From contig NZ_CP094359.1 in assembly GCF_024396695.1 (NCBI RefSeq), positions 62,001 to 126,000 on the forward strand: a stretch of 64,000 nt of DNA. Reading direction: 5' to 3'. The stretch comes from Acidithiobacillus sp. YTS05 (lineage in GTDB: Bacteria; Pseudomonadota; Gammaproteobacteria; Acidithiobacillales; Acidithiobacillaceae). Positions 12,910-23,029 of the stretch are shown in pieces. Below the pieces are notes generated by a model, which saw nothing but the letters and a program-made list of their open reading frames with translations, did no database searches and was not told the origin of the DNA. A program made the position numbers and the translations under genes. How positions within the stretch are numbered: position 1 is the stretch's first letter; every line of letters starts with the position of its first letter.

Positions 12910-14127
12910 ATGAACGACATATCCCCTTGGGATTACGTCATCGTTGGCGCGGGTCCAGCGGCAGCAGCCGCAGCGATGGCTATCCGCGAGTCGGACGATG
13001 GTGGCAGGCTGCTGATGCTGGGAGCAGAGACAGAATTGCCTTATCAACGTCCACCTTTATCAAAGGGTCTCTGGACGAATAAGGTAGCGCTGGATGACTT
13101 ACCCCTGCGTTCCGCCGCCGATTGGGAACATTTGGGTGTGCAGACACGGCTCGGGGACGTGGTAGTGAAACTAGACGCTGCGGCCAAGACTCTCACCAGC
13201 GCCGCCGGGAAAATTTATCGCTACGAGCGTCTCCTTCTAGCTACGGGGGGCCGTGCACGGCAGCCCGAACTTACCAACACCGAACTGCGGGAGCGCGTCC
13301 ATGTCTTGCGCAGCCTCTCGGACTATCGTCGGCTTCGGACTGCGGCACAGTCAGTTTCTCGCTTACTGGTGGTGGGAGGTGGTTTCCTTGGCGCAGAGAT
13401 TGCGGCCGCGCTCTCCCAGCAAGAGGGTTTAAAAGTCCACTACGCTTTTGCCGGCGACGCGCCTTTGGCCCATATCTTCCCACCAGTCTTGCAAAAAGCC
13501 GTCCTCTCCCGCTACCACCAAGCCAGAGTCCTGCTGTATCCACGCCACCGCTTGGAAACGCTGAGCTGGAAGGAAGGCCATGTGCGCGCGGACTTCCGTG
13601 AGCACGCGCCTATCGCTGGTGATCTTTTGGTTTACGCACTGGGCATGGAGGGCCAGCTTGAACTCGCCCAGCAGGCAGGTCTAGCACTGGACAAAGGCGG
13701 GATCGCGGTCAATGCCGAGCTGCGCAGCAGCGACGCGCACATCTGGGCTGCGGGAGACGTTGCGACTTACCCAGACCCCGTATGGCAAACACCCTGTCGG
13801 CTGGAGCACTGGGATAATGCTGAAGCGACGGGAAAGGCGGCAGGGCGTGCGATGGCTGGGAGAGAGGAGCCTTTCCGGCATCAGTCGCTTTTCTTCAGTG
13901 ATATCTTTGACCTCGGCTTCGAGGCCGTGGGACGCTGCGATTCCCGGCGGGTGCTGCGTGTAGCGAGTCCCGAGGAGGGAAAGGCCGTCATCTATTATGG
14001 ATCTGATGACCGGGTGGAGGGTGTACTGCTCTGGAATGTCTGGGAAAAAGCCGATGCTGTACGCGCAGGAATCGCGGCTCGCCGATCCCTAAAGGATCCA
14101 TACTGGACGGAAACACTGGAGCGGTGA
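12910..14127 (+). CDS. AIF-like FAD-dependent NAD(P)H oxidoreductase
   Basis: A pyridine-nucleotide disulfide reductase-fold flavoprotein of 405 residues. The FAD Rossmann motif DYVIVGAGPAAAAAAMAI stands at the N-terminus. A second Rossmann motif LLVVGGGFLGAEIAAALS (~residue 150) binds NAD(P)H. The FAD-closing AAGDVATYPDP follows, and the C-terminal segment FFSDIFDLGFEAVGR resembles apoptosis-inducing-factor and rubredoxin/ferredoxin reductase families. The electron acceptor is unknown; nearby ferredoxin and globin genes are possible partners only by inference. It has its own intergenic region of 139 bp upstream. Confidence 0.8.
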   Translation: MNDISPWDYVIVGAGPAAAAAAMAIRESDDGGRLLMLGAETELPYQRPPLSKGLWTNKVALDDLPLRSAADWEHLGVQTRLGDVVVKLDAAAKTLTSAAGKIYRYERLLLATGGRARQPELTNTELRERVHVLRSLSDYRRLRTAAQSVSRLLVVGGGFLGAEIAAALSQQEGLKVHYAFAGDAPLAHIFPPVLQKAVLSRYHQARVLLYPRHRLETLSWKEGHVRADFREHAPIAGDLLVYALGMEGQLELAQQAGLALDKGGIAVNAELRSSDAHIWAAGDVATYPDPVWQTPCRLEHWDNAEATGKAAGRAMAGREEPFRHQSLFFSDIFDLGFEAVGRCDSRRVLRVASPEEGKAVIYYGSDDRVEGVLLWNVWEKADAVRAGIAARRSLKDPYWTETLER

Positions 14128-14214
14128 TGATCGCCGGACCAGAAGCGAAGTCACGCGCCACGTGTCGACTACTGGGATACAGCCTTGCGTAACCACGAAA
14201 GAAGTATCGGGAAA

Positions 14215-14658
14215 ATGTCTCCTGCTCCGCAAGCCCAAGAATTAGATGGACTCTGCACCATCCACGTCTGGCGCGTCTATGACAAACCCATTCCGCCAGG
14301 ATACCGTGTGCTCGTGGAGCGCCTATGGCCACGGGGACAGCGTAAAACGGATCTCCCCCTGGATGACTGGACCAAAAACCTTGCTCCCAGCACAGCACTA
14401 CGCCAATGGTTTCATCACGATCCGTCGTTGTGGCCGGAGTTTCGCCAACGTTATCTCGTCGAGCTGCAAGATCACGAAGCTGAAGCCCGCAGCTTGCTGG
14501 CCGCGGCGAGGGGAAAAGACCTCATACTGCTGTATGCCGCCCAGGATCGGGAGCACAATGGTGCCTTGGTCCTCAGGGATTTTGTATGTAGTCACTTGCC
14601 AAAAACCGCGCAGCGACCGGACCCTACGAGGGAGTCCGGGGAATCGGATGCGCCGTAG
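14215..14658 (+). CDS. DUF488 family protein (YeaO-like)
   Basis: The 147-residue protein has the family signature VWRVYDKPIPPGYRVLVERL followed by WPRG and a central W-FHHDP segment. Function is not established. I chose ATG 14215 over an upstream TTG (14185). DUF488 members are often found near stress and metal or nitrogen-oxide genes, but no role can be read from the sequence. Its stop lies 2 bp before the convergent narK-like gene. Confidence 0.75.
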   Translation: MSPAPQAQELDGLCTIHVWRVYDKPIPPGYRVLVERLWPRGQRKTDLPLDDWTKNLAPSTALRQWFHHDPSLWPEFRQRYLVELQDHEAEARSLLAAARGKDLILLYAAQDREHNGALVLRDFVCSHLPKTAQRPDPTRESGESDAP

Positions 14659-14660
14659 GA

Positions 14661-15977
14661 TCAACGCTTCGACGAGAAGGAGTGTCCTTCGCCGATCTGC
14701 TCTTGGGTCTTGATTAGAATCCAAACCAACAGCAAGCTCACGATTGCCAGTCCGATATATACGCTATAACCCAGGGAGTATCCCTGCACGCCAAAGCGAT
14801 CTACAAATCCACCCAGTAGCGGCGGCACAGCAAACCCGCCCAGACAACCCAATCCCCCAACCCATCCCGACGCACCACCCACGGCATCCGGCACATAGTG
14901 GGGTACTAACTTGAAAACCGCTGCATTGTTAATGCCCATTCCGGCACCGACCAAAATTTCTCCTATTACCGTCAACCAGAGCGTCTGTGAGAGGGTCATG
15001 ATGACCGCGCCAATGAGCAGGATGATCAATGAAATTATAGCTACCTTCTCACCACCCTTGCGATCCGAAAGCACTCCACCCCAAACGCGAATGAAGGCAG
15101 CGAGCAAAGAGAAGGTCGCGGTCAGAATGACGGCCGTCATGGTGCTGGTATGGTAATAGCTTTCCCAGAAGGTGGGAAGCCAGACCGTGAGCGCAAGAAA
15201 TCCCCCAAAATTCGTAAAGTATAGCCCCACTAAAGGCCAGGTTCGCCAATGGCGTGCGGACAATCTGAGTGAATGCCAAACGCCGCCCGTAGGAAACAAT
15301 TCTTCTCCATCTGCTTTTGCACGTACCATCGCTTCGCGTTTTTCCATACGATGCGCATACTGAAAAAACGGGGCATTATGCCCCCAGAGGAAGTACAGAA
15401 GTATGCCGAGAATAATCATGGCCAAGGAAAAAAGATAGCCAGACCACAATCCGGTTAGTAATATCACGCTTGGAAGAATAAGGGCAACAAAACCCGGCGA
15501 GGAATCTCCCAGCCCACCAAAAACGGCTAGCGCTGCCCCTTGCCGTTTTTTCGGGTACCAATACGATACCTGGCCAATTCCCACAGAAAATGTCGCAATA
15601 CCGCTGCCTGCGAGAGCGCCAAGCAATAGCAAATAGGGATAGTAGCGTGCATCCAAATGGTTCGGATACAAGGTCAACAGCATCCAGTAAAGTCCTGCTA
15701 TGCCAACCAGAGATGCGATCAACAGAATCAAGAACGGTGTTCGCCCGCCGTTGTGATCGACTGAGGCACCAAAGGGTATGCGAAGCAATGCGCCAGTCAG
15801 CATGGGCATCCCGACCAGCCAACCAATTTGCGTGGGAGATAGGTGCATGGCTTGCACAAAAATGTGCGCAGTTGGCCCGTAGAGTGAGACCGACCCCGCG
15901 CCAATGAAGAAGCCAATGGTTGACCCAGCCAGAACGCTACGGGGTGAACCCTGGATCATGATACCATTCTGCGCCAT
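14661..15977 (-). CDS. narK: NarK-like nitrate/nitrite MFS transporter
   Basis: This 438-residue, 12-helix MFS protein matches the nitrate/nitrite porter group by context and by the glycine-rich segment LAVFGGLGDSSPG in the position of the nitrate signature, plus GWVGGLGCLGGFAVPPLLGG in the second half. It would bring nitrate in and/or take nitrite out across the inner membrane. It is the last gene of the minus-strand narGHJI–DUF302–narK run, 41 bp after the DUF302 stop, and is probably co-transcribed. Substrate is inferred mostly from the operon. Confidence 0.8.
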   Translation of the reverse strand: MAQNGIMIQGSPRSVLAGSTIGFFIGAGSVSLYGPTAHIFVQAMHLSPTQIGWLVGMPMLTGALLRIPFGASVDHNGGRTPFLILLIASLVGIAGLYWMLLTLYPNHLDARYYPYLLLLGALAGSGIATFSVGIGQVSYWYPKKRQGAALAVFGGLGDSSPGFVALILPSVILLTGLWSGYLFSLAMIILGILLYFLWGHNAPFFQYAHRMEKREAMVRAKADGEELFPTGGVWHSLRLSARHWRTWPLVGLYFTNFGGFLALTVWLPTFWESYYHTSTMTAVILTATFSLLAAFIRVWGGVLSDRKGGEKVAIISLIILLIGAVIMTLSQTLWLTVIGEILVGAGMGINNAAVFKLVPHYVPDAVGGASGWVGGLGCLGGFAVPPLLGGFVDRFGVQGYSLGYSVYIGLAIVSLLLVWILIKTQEQIGEGHSFSSKR

Positions 15978-16018
15978 AAATCGTCCTCCGGGATTTTTTG
16001 ACTATCACGTCTATTGGA

Positions 16019-16444
16019 TCAGTTTGTATCCATCAGGATATTGGTAACGATGGTGCTGACTTTGTGATCAAAAGCACGGACCTCGGCCAGGTACCGGTCG
16101 CTCCGGAGACCGTGGCGTTGGGCGGTGTATGCCAGTTCCGTCACCGCTACCAACGATATATTGGACTCACGTTCGTAGATGAGCATTTTGCTTGGCAAAT
16201 CGATGGCGAGCGTAGGAGCAACGCGCATGAGTTCGGTACCACCGCTGGGCCGACCAAAAATCAACACTACGCAAAAGGGCAGAAACAGGCCGGCAGATTT
16301 CGCCGCCTGCGCGTGATCAATGCGATCGAAGAGGGTAAAACCTGCTTCCACCAGCTGAGCTTCCGCACGGCTCAAAACTGTAGCCGGCGCGATCGCACGT
16401 TGCCATTGGCGCAATCCAGGTATATCGCTGACGTGCATATCCAC
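16019..16444 (-). CDS. DUF302 family protein in nar operon
   Basis: The 141-residue protein carries the DUF302 core: LIFGRPSGGTELMRVAPTLA, then IDLPSKMLIYE. DUF302 proteins are small and of unresolved function, common in sulfur oxidisers and near heme or redox enzymes. No signal peptide is visible, so it is likely cytoplasmic. It lies 3 bp behind narI and is clearly part of the nar transcript. A second, secreted DUF302-like protein is encoded in element 2 (58076-58555). Confidence 0.7.
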   Translation of the reverse strand: MDMHVSDIPGLRQWQRAIAPATVLSRAEAQLVEAGFTLFDRIDHAQAAKSAGLFLPFCVVLIFGRPSGGTELMRVAPTLAIDLPSKMLIYERESNISLVAVTELAYTAQRHGLRSDRYLAEVRAFDHKVSTIVTNILMDTN

Positions 16445-16447
16445 CCC

Positions 16448-17146
16448 CTATATCACTGACCGAATCTTAGCCCGTACCAGCTGATAAGGGCGGATGGCAT
16501 AATTTAGCGGTACAGTCCAGATATGTACCAGTCTACTAAAAGGAAAAAGCAAAAAAACGGTCATTCCACAAAACATATGGATCTTATAAATAATGGGAAT
16601 AGTGCGAATGAGAGCGGGATCTGGCTGGAATGTCGCTATGCTCCGCACATACTGGATCAGGATCTGCATGTTCTGAACATGTCCCGATACCGCGTCCGGG
16701 ACGCTGACAAACTGGGTACCCAGCCCAAAGCTCAGGGTAATCAACAACCACACGAGAATAAAAATATCCATAAAGCGGCTAGCATACCGGACTTTGGGAT
16801 CGAGAAGCCGCCGAAGCAGGAGCATGAGCCCCCCGATCATGGCAAGCACACCTGCGGTGATTCCAGCACTAGCGGCAATCCACTGGTGTTCGACGGGATC
16901 AGCCCCTAACCACTCGAGAATGTTAGTGAGAAATCCTGTAAAATGGCCAAGAAAGAGGGTGAGAATACCGACATGCCAGAGATTGCTTGCCCACATCATG
17001 TAGCGTTTTGATGCAAGGATCTGGCTGGAGAAACTTGACCAACCGTACTGCTCTCGCTCATAACGGATTGCCGATCCGACAAGGAATGTCGTCCCGGCAA
17101 TGAAAGGGTAGACGCCAAAGAAAAAATAATTCCAAGACCAGATCAT
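16448..17146 (-). CDS. narI: Respiratory nitrate reductase gamma subunit (cytochrome b)
   Basis: NarI anchors NarGH to the membrane and passes quinol electrons via two b hemes. The 232-residue protein has five hydrophobic helices. The likely heme ligands are histidines in LWHVGILTLFLGHFTGF and in KIHMFCGMTVFLLF/SRLVHIWT. It overlaps narJ by 4 bp. The length is standard. Confidence 0.93.
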   Translation of the reverse strand: MIWSWNYFFFGVYPFIAGTTFLVGSAIRYEREQYGWSSFSSQILASKRYMMWASNLWHVGILTLFLGHFTGFLTNILEWLGADPVEHQWIAASAGITAGVLAMIGGLMLLLRRLLDPKVRYASRFMDIFILVWLLITLSFGLGTQFVSVPDAVSGHVQNMQILIQYVRSIATFQPDPALIRTIPIIYKIHMFCGMTVFLLFPFSRLVHIWTVPLNYAIRPYQLVRAKIRSVI

Positions 17147-17688
17147 GACTCCACTCCTGCTCGAAGCTTGTCAACGAGTTGTGCATACGGAAGGATTGTC
17201 GCCACCAGCTCTGCATATGGACTGTGAACGCTGCGCAGATTTTGCTCAAGAATGGAGATCGACTCCTGCGCGCCCGCCAGAAAGACGCGACTCTCCTCCG
17301 TGGTGAGTGTGGCGGCAAAGTCCAGAATCACTGGCAGGTAATCTGGCAGACAGTGATTACTGGGGATCCAACCGTGCGCCGAATAGTGCTCCAGTAAGCG
17401 TAATAGCACAGACCCTCGGCCGCGGTCGTCTTCTGGTAGAAGATGCGTGCTCAAATGCAAGTCGCAGCTTGGAGTCCAATCGAAGGTCTCGACATATTTC
17501 GCCTCCAGTGCAAGCGGCTCTTGCATCTCCATCCAGTCGAGATGCTGTAGTACCGTGCTTCGCTCAGATGAGTGCAGACGGACTTCTGCAAGCAGGTCCG
17601 TGTGGAGTTCCGGAAGAGCGGCGCGCAGCGCGTCGTCCGGATAGTCCAACAGCAGGGCGAGGATGTGAAACAGAGGTTGGCGAATCAT
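17143..17688 (-). CDS. narJ: Nitrate reductase assembly chaperone
   Basis: NarJ binds the NarG N-terminus and helps insert the molybdenum cofactor before membrane attachment. The 181-residue helical protein with LLDYPDDALRAALPELH near the start and the acidic HLLPEDDRGRGSVLLRLLEHY segment fits the NarJ/TorD fold. It lies 8 bp behind narH and overlaps narI by 4 bp. Confidence 0.9.
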   Translation of the reverse strand: MIRQPLFHILALLLDYPDDALRAALPELHTDLLAEVRLHSSERSTVLQHLDWMEMQEPLALEAKYVETFDWTPSCDLHLSTHLLPEDDRGRGSVLLRLLEHYSAHGWIPSNHCLPDYLPVILDFAATLTTEESRVFLAGAQESISILEQNLRSVHSPYAELVATILPYAQLVDKLRAGVES

Positions 17689-17696
17689 GTTGGTTT

Positions 17697-19250
17697 CTAT
17701 CGATAAGGACGGAAGTGTAGGGGTTGCACGTTTGCGCTGGGGCTCTCCTTGCGGCGCTTGGGGAAAATCTCAGCCCCGCTGATACCGGTGCTGCTATCGT
17801 TACCGAAGACAAAACCATTCTGCCCCTGGAAATCGTAGGGATCGTCCATCATGGTTTCCTGATGGCTCGTGGGAATGACAAAACGATCTTGGTAATGGGC
17901 AAGGGCTAGGTAGCGATACATCTCCTGCGCCGTAGCAGCATCGAGACCCGCGCCGGCTAACACGTCTAGATTAGCGCGCTTGTCCACATGCAGACCGCGT
18001 TGATAAGCACGCATCGCGATCAGTTTGGTCAACGCCGCGAGTACTGGCTCACGCTTGCCTGCGGTGAAGAGGCTGGCCAGATAGTCGATGGGAATCCGTA
18101 ACGATTCCAATCGAGGAAGCACCTCCTCCGCGCTTTGCGGTATGCGCTTGGGATGAATCTCGCGGCCCATGGGCGACAGTGGCGGAACGTACCAAACCAT
18201 GGGCAAGGTGCGAAATTCTGGGTGCAGGGGAAGTGCTATTTTCCAGTCCACGGCCATTTTATAAATTGGCGATCGTTGAGCTGCGTCGATCCATGAATCG
18301 GGAACGCCATCCAAGCGAGCCTGGGCTATAACTTCTGGATCGTGTGGATCCAGGAAGATCTGGATCTGTGCTTCATAAAGGTCTTCGAGGTTTTCGGTGT
18401 TGGCGTACTCGGCAATACGGTCCGCATCGTACAGCATGATGCCGTTATAGCGGATACGGCCGACGCATGTGTCGGAACAGATAGTCGGTAGGCCAGACTC
18501 TACTCGAGGGTAACACGCAATACACTTTTCCGACTTACCAGACTCCCAATTAAAATACACTTTCTTGTAGGGGCAGGCGGAAATGCACATACGCCATCCC
18601 CGACAACGATCCTGATCAATAAGCACAATGCCGTCTTCTTCTCGCTTATAGATCGCTCCAGACGGGCATGCGGCTACGCAAGCCGGATTAAGGCAATGGT
18701 TGCACATGCGCGGGAGATAGAAAAAAAAGGTTTTTTCGAATTCGCCAAGCAGTTCGCTATCGGGCACATCCCGCAGGTTGTAATCTACTGAGCGGGTTTT
18801 ATACGTTCCGCCCAGTTGGTCTTCCCAGTTGGCGCTCCAGTCGATCTTGTCTAGTGTGCGTCCACTCACCAGGGATACGGGTCGGGCCACAGGGGCCGTT
18901 TCCACAAGTGGGCTGTCGACTAGATGGCTATAATTGAAAGAAAACGGCTCGTAGTAGTCGAGAATTTCGGGAAGGTGCGGGTTAGCGAATATGGTCATCA
19001 ACTCCCAGAGGCGTCCGCCCTGTTTCAACTGCAACCTGCCGTTCTTGCGTACCCAGCCGCCGTGCCAGTGATCCTGATGTTCCCAGTTTTTGGGGTAGCC
19101 TATGCCGGGTTTGGTTTCGACATTATTGAACCAGATGTATTCAGTGCCGCGACGGTTGGTCCAGGTATTCTTGCAGGTTACGGAACAGGTATGACAGCCG
19201 ATACACTTGTCGAGATTAAAAACCAGAGCAAATTGCGCGCGAACTTTCAC
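17697..19250 (-). CDS. narH: Respiratory nitrate reductase beta subunit
   Basis: The electron-transfer subunit has 517 residues. Four cysteine clusters are visible: CIGCHTCSVTCKNTW near the N-terminus, CNHCLNPACVAACPSG, CRGWRMCISACPYKK (a Trp replaces one Cys, as in the NarH [3Fe-4S] cluster) and CIACYPRVESGLPTICSDTC. It overlaps narG by 4 bp. All ligands look intact. Confidence 0.96.
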   Translation of the reverse strand: MKVRAQFALVFNLDKCIGCHTCSVTCKNTWTNRRGTEYIWFNNVETKPGIGYPKNWEHQDHWHGGWVRKNGRLQLKQGGRLWELMTIFANPHLPEILDYYEPFSFNYSHLVDSPLVETAPVARPVSLVSGRTLDKIDWSANWEDQLGGTYKTRSVDYNLRDVPDSELLGEFEKTFFFYLPRMCNHCLNPACVAACPSGAIYKREEDGIVLIDQDRCRGWRMCISACPYKKVYFNWESGKSEKCIACYPRVESGLPTICSDTCVGRIRYNGIMLYDADRIAEYANTENLEDLYEAQIQIFLDPHDPEVIAQARLDGVPDSWIDAAQRSPIYKMAVDWKIALPLHPEFRTLPMVWYVPPLSPMGREIHPKRIPQSAEEVLPRLESLRIPIDYLASLFTAGKREPVLAALTKLIAMRAYQRGLHVDKRANLDVLAGAGLDAATAQEMYRYLALAHYQDRFVIPTSHQETMMDDPYDFQGQNGFVFGNDSSTGISGAEIFPKRRKESPSANVQPLHFRPYR

Positions 19251-22200
19251 TGAGAATCCTCCACGGCCTGTCTAAGATTGGCCTCGTCCCGTGCCGATAG
19301 GGGCGCTTCCAGCCAGTGAATTTGTGCGTCACTCACCTTGCGGATGAGGATTTCCGAATCGCGCTGACTACCTACGGGGCCGTAATAGTTCAATGTCCAG
19401 GCCAGCTGGGCATAGCCCCCAACCATATGGGTAGGTTTGACGATGACGCGAGTGGCGCTGTTGTTGATACCACCACGTTTGCCCGTGCTCGGAGAGCCCG
19501 GGACGTTGATGGTGTTTTCCTGCTGGTGGTACATGATGGCCACGCCTTCGGGAATCCTTTGGCTGACCACCGCGCGGGCCATCAACGCACCATTTTCGTT
19601 GATCCCTTCGAGCCAGTCGTTATCGGCAATCCCCAGGCTTTCCGCGTCTCTTTCGCTAATCCAGATATGTGGGCCACCTCGGGAAAGGTGAAGCATGCGT
19701 AGATCATCATGATAGGTACTGTGAATGCCCCATTTGTCGTGAGGGGTGAGGAACCGCAACACGAGGCCATTCGTGGTATCGAAGCGTTCAGGTAAACCGT
19801 GAACCGCTAGAGTGGGTAGCGGTGGGCGGTAAGTACACAGTCCCTCACCAAAATCCAGAAACCATTCATGGTCCAGGTAAAATTGGCCGCGCCCTGTCAA
19901 AGTTCGGTAGGGAACGGCATTATGCACGTTGATGTATCCTGCACTGTAACTGACTTCCTCAGACATTAGTCCGCTCCACGTGGGCGAGGAAATGACTTTC
20001 CGAGGCTGTACCTGAAGATCGTGGAAGTGAAATTTCTCGCCACGCCGGTCAGCAGCCAGCTGCGCGAGCTTGAGGCCCGTTTTCTTCTCCAGCGAACACC
20101 AGGCTTTATGGGCAACCTCGCCGTTGGTTTCGGGAGAGAGATGTAACACCATATCGCAGGCGTGGATATCGGCGCTGAGAGAGGGACGTCGCGCGCCTTC
20201 ATTAGACTCGTTTGGAAAGGCACCGTTGATGTGCAGCAACTCCTCTATTTCCTGTCCCGCTTCCCAATGCTCGCCTTTGGCACCGTTGCCCGAGCTTTGC
20301 AGACGCGGCCCTATACTGCAGTATTGCTGATAGATTTGGGGGTAATCTCGGGTGACGATCTCCAAGCGCGGGCAATTCCGCCCCGGAACTGGGCGAGAGC
20401 CATTCTTTTTCCAGTCGTCCACGCCTATGGCCTGGCCTAGCTCGTCGGGGCTATCGTGCAGTAGAGCTAGCGCCAAAAGATCTTTCCGGGTACCCAGGTG
20501 CTTTTGGGCAAGTTGGGAGAACTGCTGCGCAATATGCCGAAAAATCTGCCAATCGCTGCGACTTTCCCACCCCGGGTCCACCGCTGCCCCCAAGGGGTGG
20601 ATGAAGGGATGCATGTCGGTGGTGTTGAGATCGTTCTTCTCGTACCAAGTAGCCGTAGGCAAGATGATGTCAGAGTAAGCGCCAGTGCTGTTCAGGCGAA
20701 AGTTGATGTCGACCATGAGGTCCAGCTTGCCTATGGGCGCGCGCTCACGCCATCGGATCTCTTGACTGGCAGAGCCTGCATCGTCCTGTCCCAACACGGC
20801 ATTCTCCGCACCTAGCAAGTGTTTTAGGAAATACTCGTGTCCCTTGGCATTGGTGCCAATCAGGTTGTTGCGCCACACGAAAAGATTGCGTGGCCAATTA
20901 TTGGGGTGGTCGATATCCTCGCTCGCGAATCGTAGCTCACCGCTTTGCAAGGCCGTGACAACGGCCTCGGTGGCTTCCGCGTTCGTAGAATGTCCCTCCC
21001 GTTCCAGGTCCGCCAGAATCTCCAGGGGATTACGATCAAAGTGCGGTGCCGCAGGCAACCAACCCATTCGCTCGGCGACGACATTGTAGTCCGCGAGCGT
21101 GCGGCCTCGATAGCTGGCCTTGGCAGCCGGCTGCAGGAGCTGTTCTGGATGGACACGCTCGTAGCGCCATTGATCCGTGTGAAGATACCAATAGCTCGTT
21201 CCGGCGGCTTGACGCGCGTGGGGGTGCCAGTCGCTGGCAAAAGCCAGGGAAAGCCACCCTGCTTGGGGCCGGAGAGCCTCTTGTCCGACATAATGTGCCC
21301 ACCCGCCACCACTTTGCCCAACGCAACCGCAAAGGTGTACCAAGTTGATGATAGAGCGATAGTTCATGTCGTTGTGATACCAATGATTGGTACCCGCTCC
21401 CACTATCACCATGGAACGACCTTGCGTGGCTACAGCATTTTGCGCGAACTCTCGGGCAATACGCACGCACACGTCCGGGGATATTCCTGTGATGGTCTCT
21501 TGCCAAGCCGGGGTAAAGCAATGGTCAGGGTCCGTATAGTCCGCAACCCGATCATCCTCCTGCACTATTTCTACGCTAGGTCGGCGCACACCATACTGAG
21601 CCAGTAACAAATCAAAAACAGAGCAGACGAGAGATTCGCCCTGTGTTGTCTGCAGGCGCCGCGCACAAACTTTGCGTTCCATCAAGATAGGAGTGTCCTC
21701 GCCGCGTTTGCCATAGTGCGGGAAAACCATAGTTACAAGTTCGGCGTCGGGTTTCCCTAGAGCCGAGAGTTCGGCGACAATAGGCGTATGGCTGCTGGCA
21801 TCCTCTTGTAGCAGGTTCCAGTTGCCTTCAGCCTCATCCCACCGGAATCCTATCGATCCATTTGGACAACGGTAATTATGGCTTAGCTCGTCGAAAATGA
21901 CGGTTTTCCAGTCTGGATTGGAGTCTTGTCCCAGCTGGTCCGTAAAATCGCTCGCACGCAGAAACCGGTCACTGGCATGGCGTCCGTCCGGCAGAGCCCG
22001 AAGCATTACCTGCATGGGTAGATCCGTGAAACGGCGAGCGTAGTCCATGAAATAGGGTACTTCTTTTTGGATATAGAACTCCTGCAAAACGACATGCCCC
22101 ATAGCCAAAAAGAATGCCGCATCGGTACCGGCCCGGACGGGCAACCATTCATCGGCAAACTTGACGTATTCAGCATAATCGGGGGCCATGGCAATCACCT

Positions 22201-23029
22201 TGGTCCCCTTGTAGCGAACTTCAGAATAAAAGTGCGCATCTGGGGTGCGCGTGGCCGGGATATTGGTGCCGGCCACGATGATATAGGTGGAGTTGAACCA
22301 GTCGGCCGATTCCGGCACATCCGTCTGCTCCCCCCAGACCTGGGGCGAGGAGGGCGGCAGGTCGCAATACCAGTCGTAGAAGCTCAACGGCACGCCACCG
22401 ATGAGGGAAAGGTAACGGGCGCCCGAGGCATAACTGATCATGGACATGGCAGGAATAACGGAAAATCCGGCAATGCGATCCGGACCGTACTGCAGGATGG
22501 TATAAATGTTGGCGGCAGCAATAATCTCATTGACTTCGTCCCAGGAGCTGCGAACGAACCCCCCCAGACCGCGTACGGCAACATAGCTACTCCGCTTGCG
22601 TGGATCCTCTTGAATCGCCCGCCAGGCCTCTACCGGATCTTTACCCTGCGCTTTCTCGGCACGATAAAGCTCAAGCAACCGCCCGCGCACCATGGGATAT
22701 TTGATGCGGTGCGGACTGTAGAGGTACCAAGAAAAGCTGGCACCTCTTTGACACCCACGAGGCTCGTGATTGGGAAGGTCTGGGCGCGTTTCGGGATAGT
22801 CGTGGGCCTGCATCTCAAACACCACCAGGCCATTTTTGACGTGAACATTCCAGCTGCACCCACCGGTGCAGTTGACCCCGTGGGTGGTGCGCACGATCTT
22901 GTCATAGCGCCAACGATGACGATAAGCATCCTCCCATTGGCGGTCGTCGCGCAGTTTTATACCGTGGCCGTCGGCAAAGCCTTCTTTGTCCCGCACCAAG
23001 AACTTCAAGCGATCCAATAGGTGACTCAT
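19247..23029 (-). CDS. narG: Respiratory nitrate reductase alpha subunit (molybdoenzyme)
   Basis: This is the catalytic subunit reducing nitrate to nitrite at the inner face of the membrane; 1260 residues is standard for NarG. The N-terminal iron-sulfur region TTHGVNCTGGCSWNVHVKNG with RGCQRGASFSWYLYSPHRIK binds the FS0 cluster and the bis-MGD cofactor. The start MSHLLDRLKFLVRDKEG resembles the usual NarG leader remnant. No frameshift or stop is seen. It is the first gene of the nar run, with a 316-bp divergent regulatory region upstream. Confidence 0.97.
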   Translation of the reverse strand: MSHLLDRLKFLVRDKEGFADGHGIKLRDDRQWEDAYRHRWRYDKIVRTTHGVNCTGGCSWNVHVKNGLVVFEMQAHDYPETRPDLPNHEPRGCQRGASFSWYLYSPHRIKYPMVRGRLLELYRAEKAQGKDPVEAWRAIQEDPRKRSSYVAVRGLGGFVRSSWDEVNEIIAAANIYTILQYGPDRIAGFSVIPAMSMISYASGARYLSLIGGVPLSFYDWYCDLPPSSPQVWGEQTDVPESADWFNSTYIIVAGTNIPATRTPDAHFYSEVRYKGTKVIAMAPDYAEYVKFADEWLPVRAGTDAAFFLAMGHVVLQEFYIQKEVPYFMDYARRFTDLPMQVMLRALPDGRHASDRFLRASDFTDQLGQDSNPDWKTVIFDELSHNYRCPNGSIGFRWDEAEGNWNLLQEDASSHTPIVAELSALGKPDAELVTMVFPHYGKRGEDTPILMERKVCARRLQTTQGESLVCSVFDLLLAQYGVRRPSVEIVQEDDRVADYTDPDHCFTPAWQETITGISPDVCVRIAREFAQNAVATQGRSMVIVGAGTNHWYHNDMNYRSIINLVHLCGCVGQSGGGWAHYVGQEALRPQAGWLSLAFASDWHPHARQAAGTSYWYLHTDQWRYERVHPEQLLQPAAKASYRGRTLADYNVVAERMGWLPAAPHFDRNPLEILADLEREGHSTNAEATEAVVTALQSGELRFASEDIDHPNNWPRNLFVWRNNLIGTNAKGHEYFLKHLLGAENAVLGQDDAGSASQEIRWRERAPIGKLDLMVDINFRLNSTGAYSDIILPTATWYEKNDLNTTDMHPFIHPLGAAVDPGWESRSDWQIFRHIAQQFSQLAQKHLGTRKDLLALALLHDSPDELGQAIGVDDWKKNGSRPVPGRNCPRLEIVTRDYPQIYQQYCSIGPRLQSSGNGAKGEHWEAGQEIEELLHINGAFPNESNEGARRPSLSADIHACDMVLHLSPETNGEVAHKAWCSLEKKTGLKLAQLAADRRGEKFHFHDLQVQPRKVISSPTWSGLMSEEVSYSAGYINVHNAVPYRTLTGRGQFYLDHEWFLDFGEGLCTYRPPLPTLAVHGLPERFDTTNGLVLRFLTPHDKWGIHSTYHDDLRMLHLSRGGPHIWISERDAESLGIADNDWLEGINENGALMARAVVSQRIPEGVAIMYHQQENTINVPGSPSTGKRGGINNSATRVIVKPTHMVGGYAQLAWTLNYYGPVGSQRDSEILIRKVSDAQIHWLEAPLSARDEANLRQAVEDSQ

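Noticed and set aside
22067..23020. Plus-strand open frame (317 codons) inside narG
   Set aside because: Antisense to the intact narG; composition follows narG codon structure.
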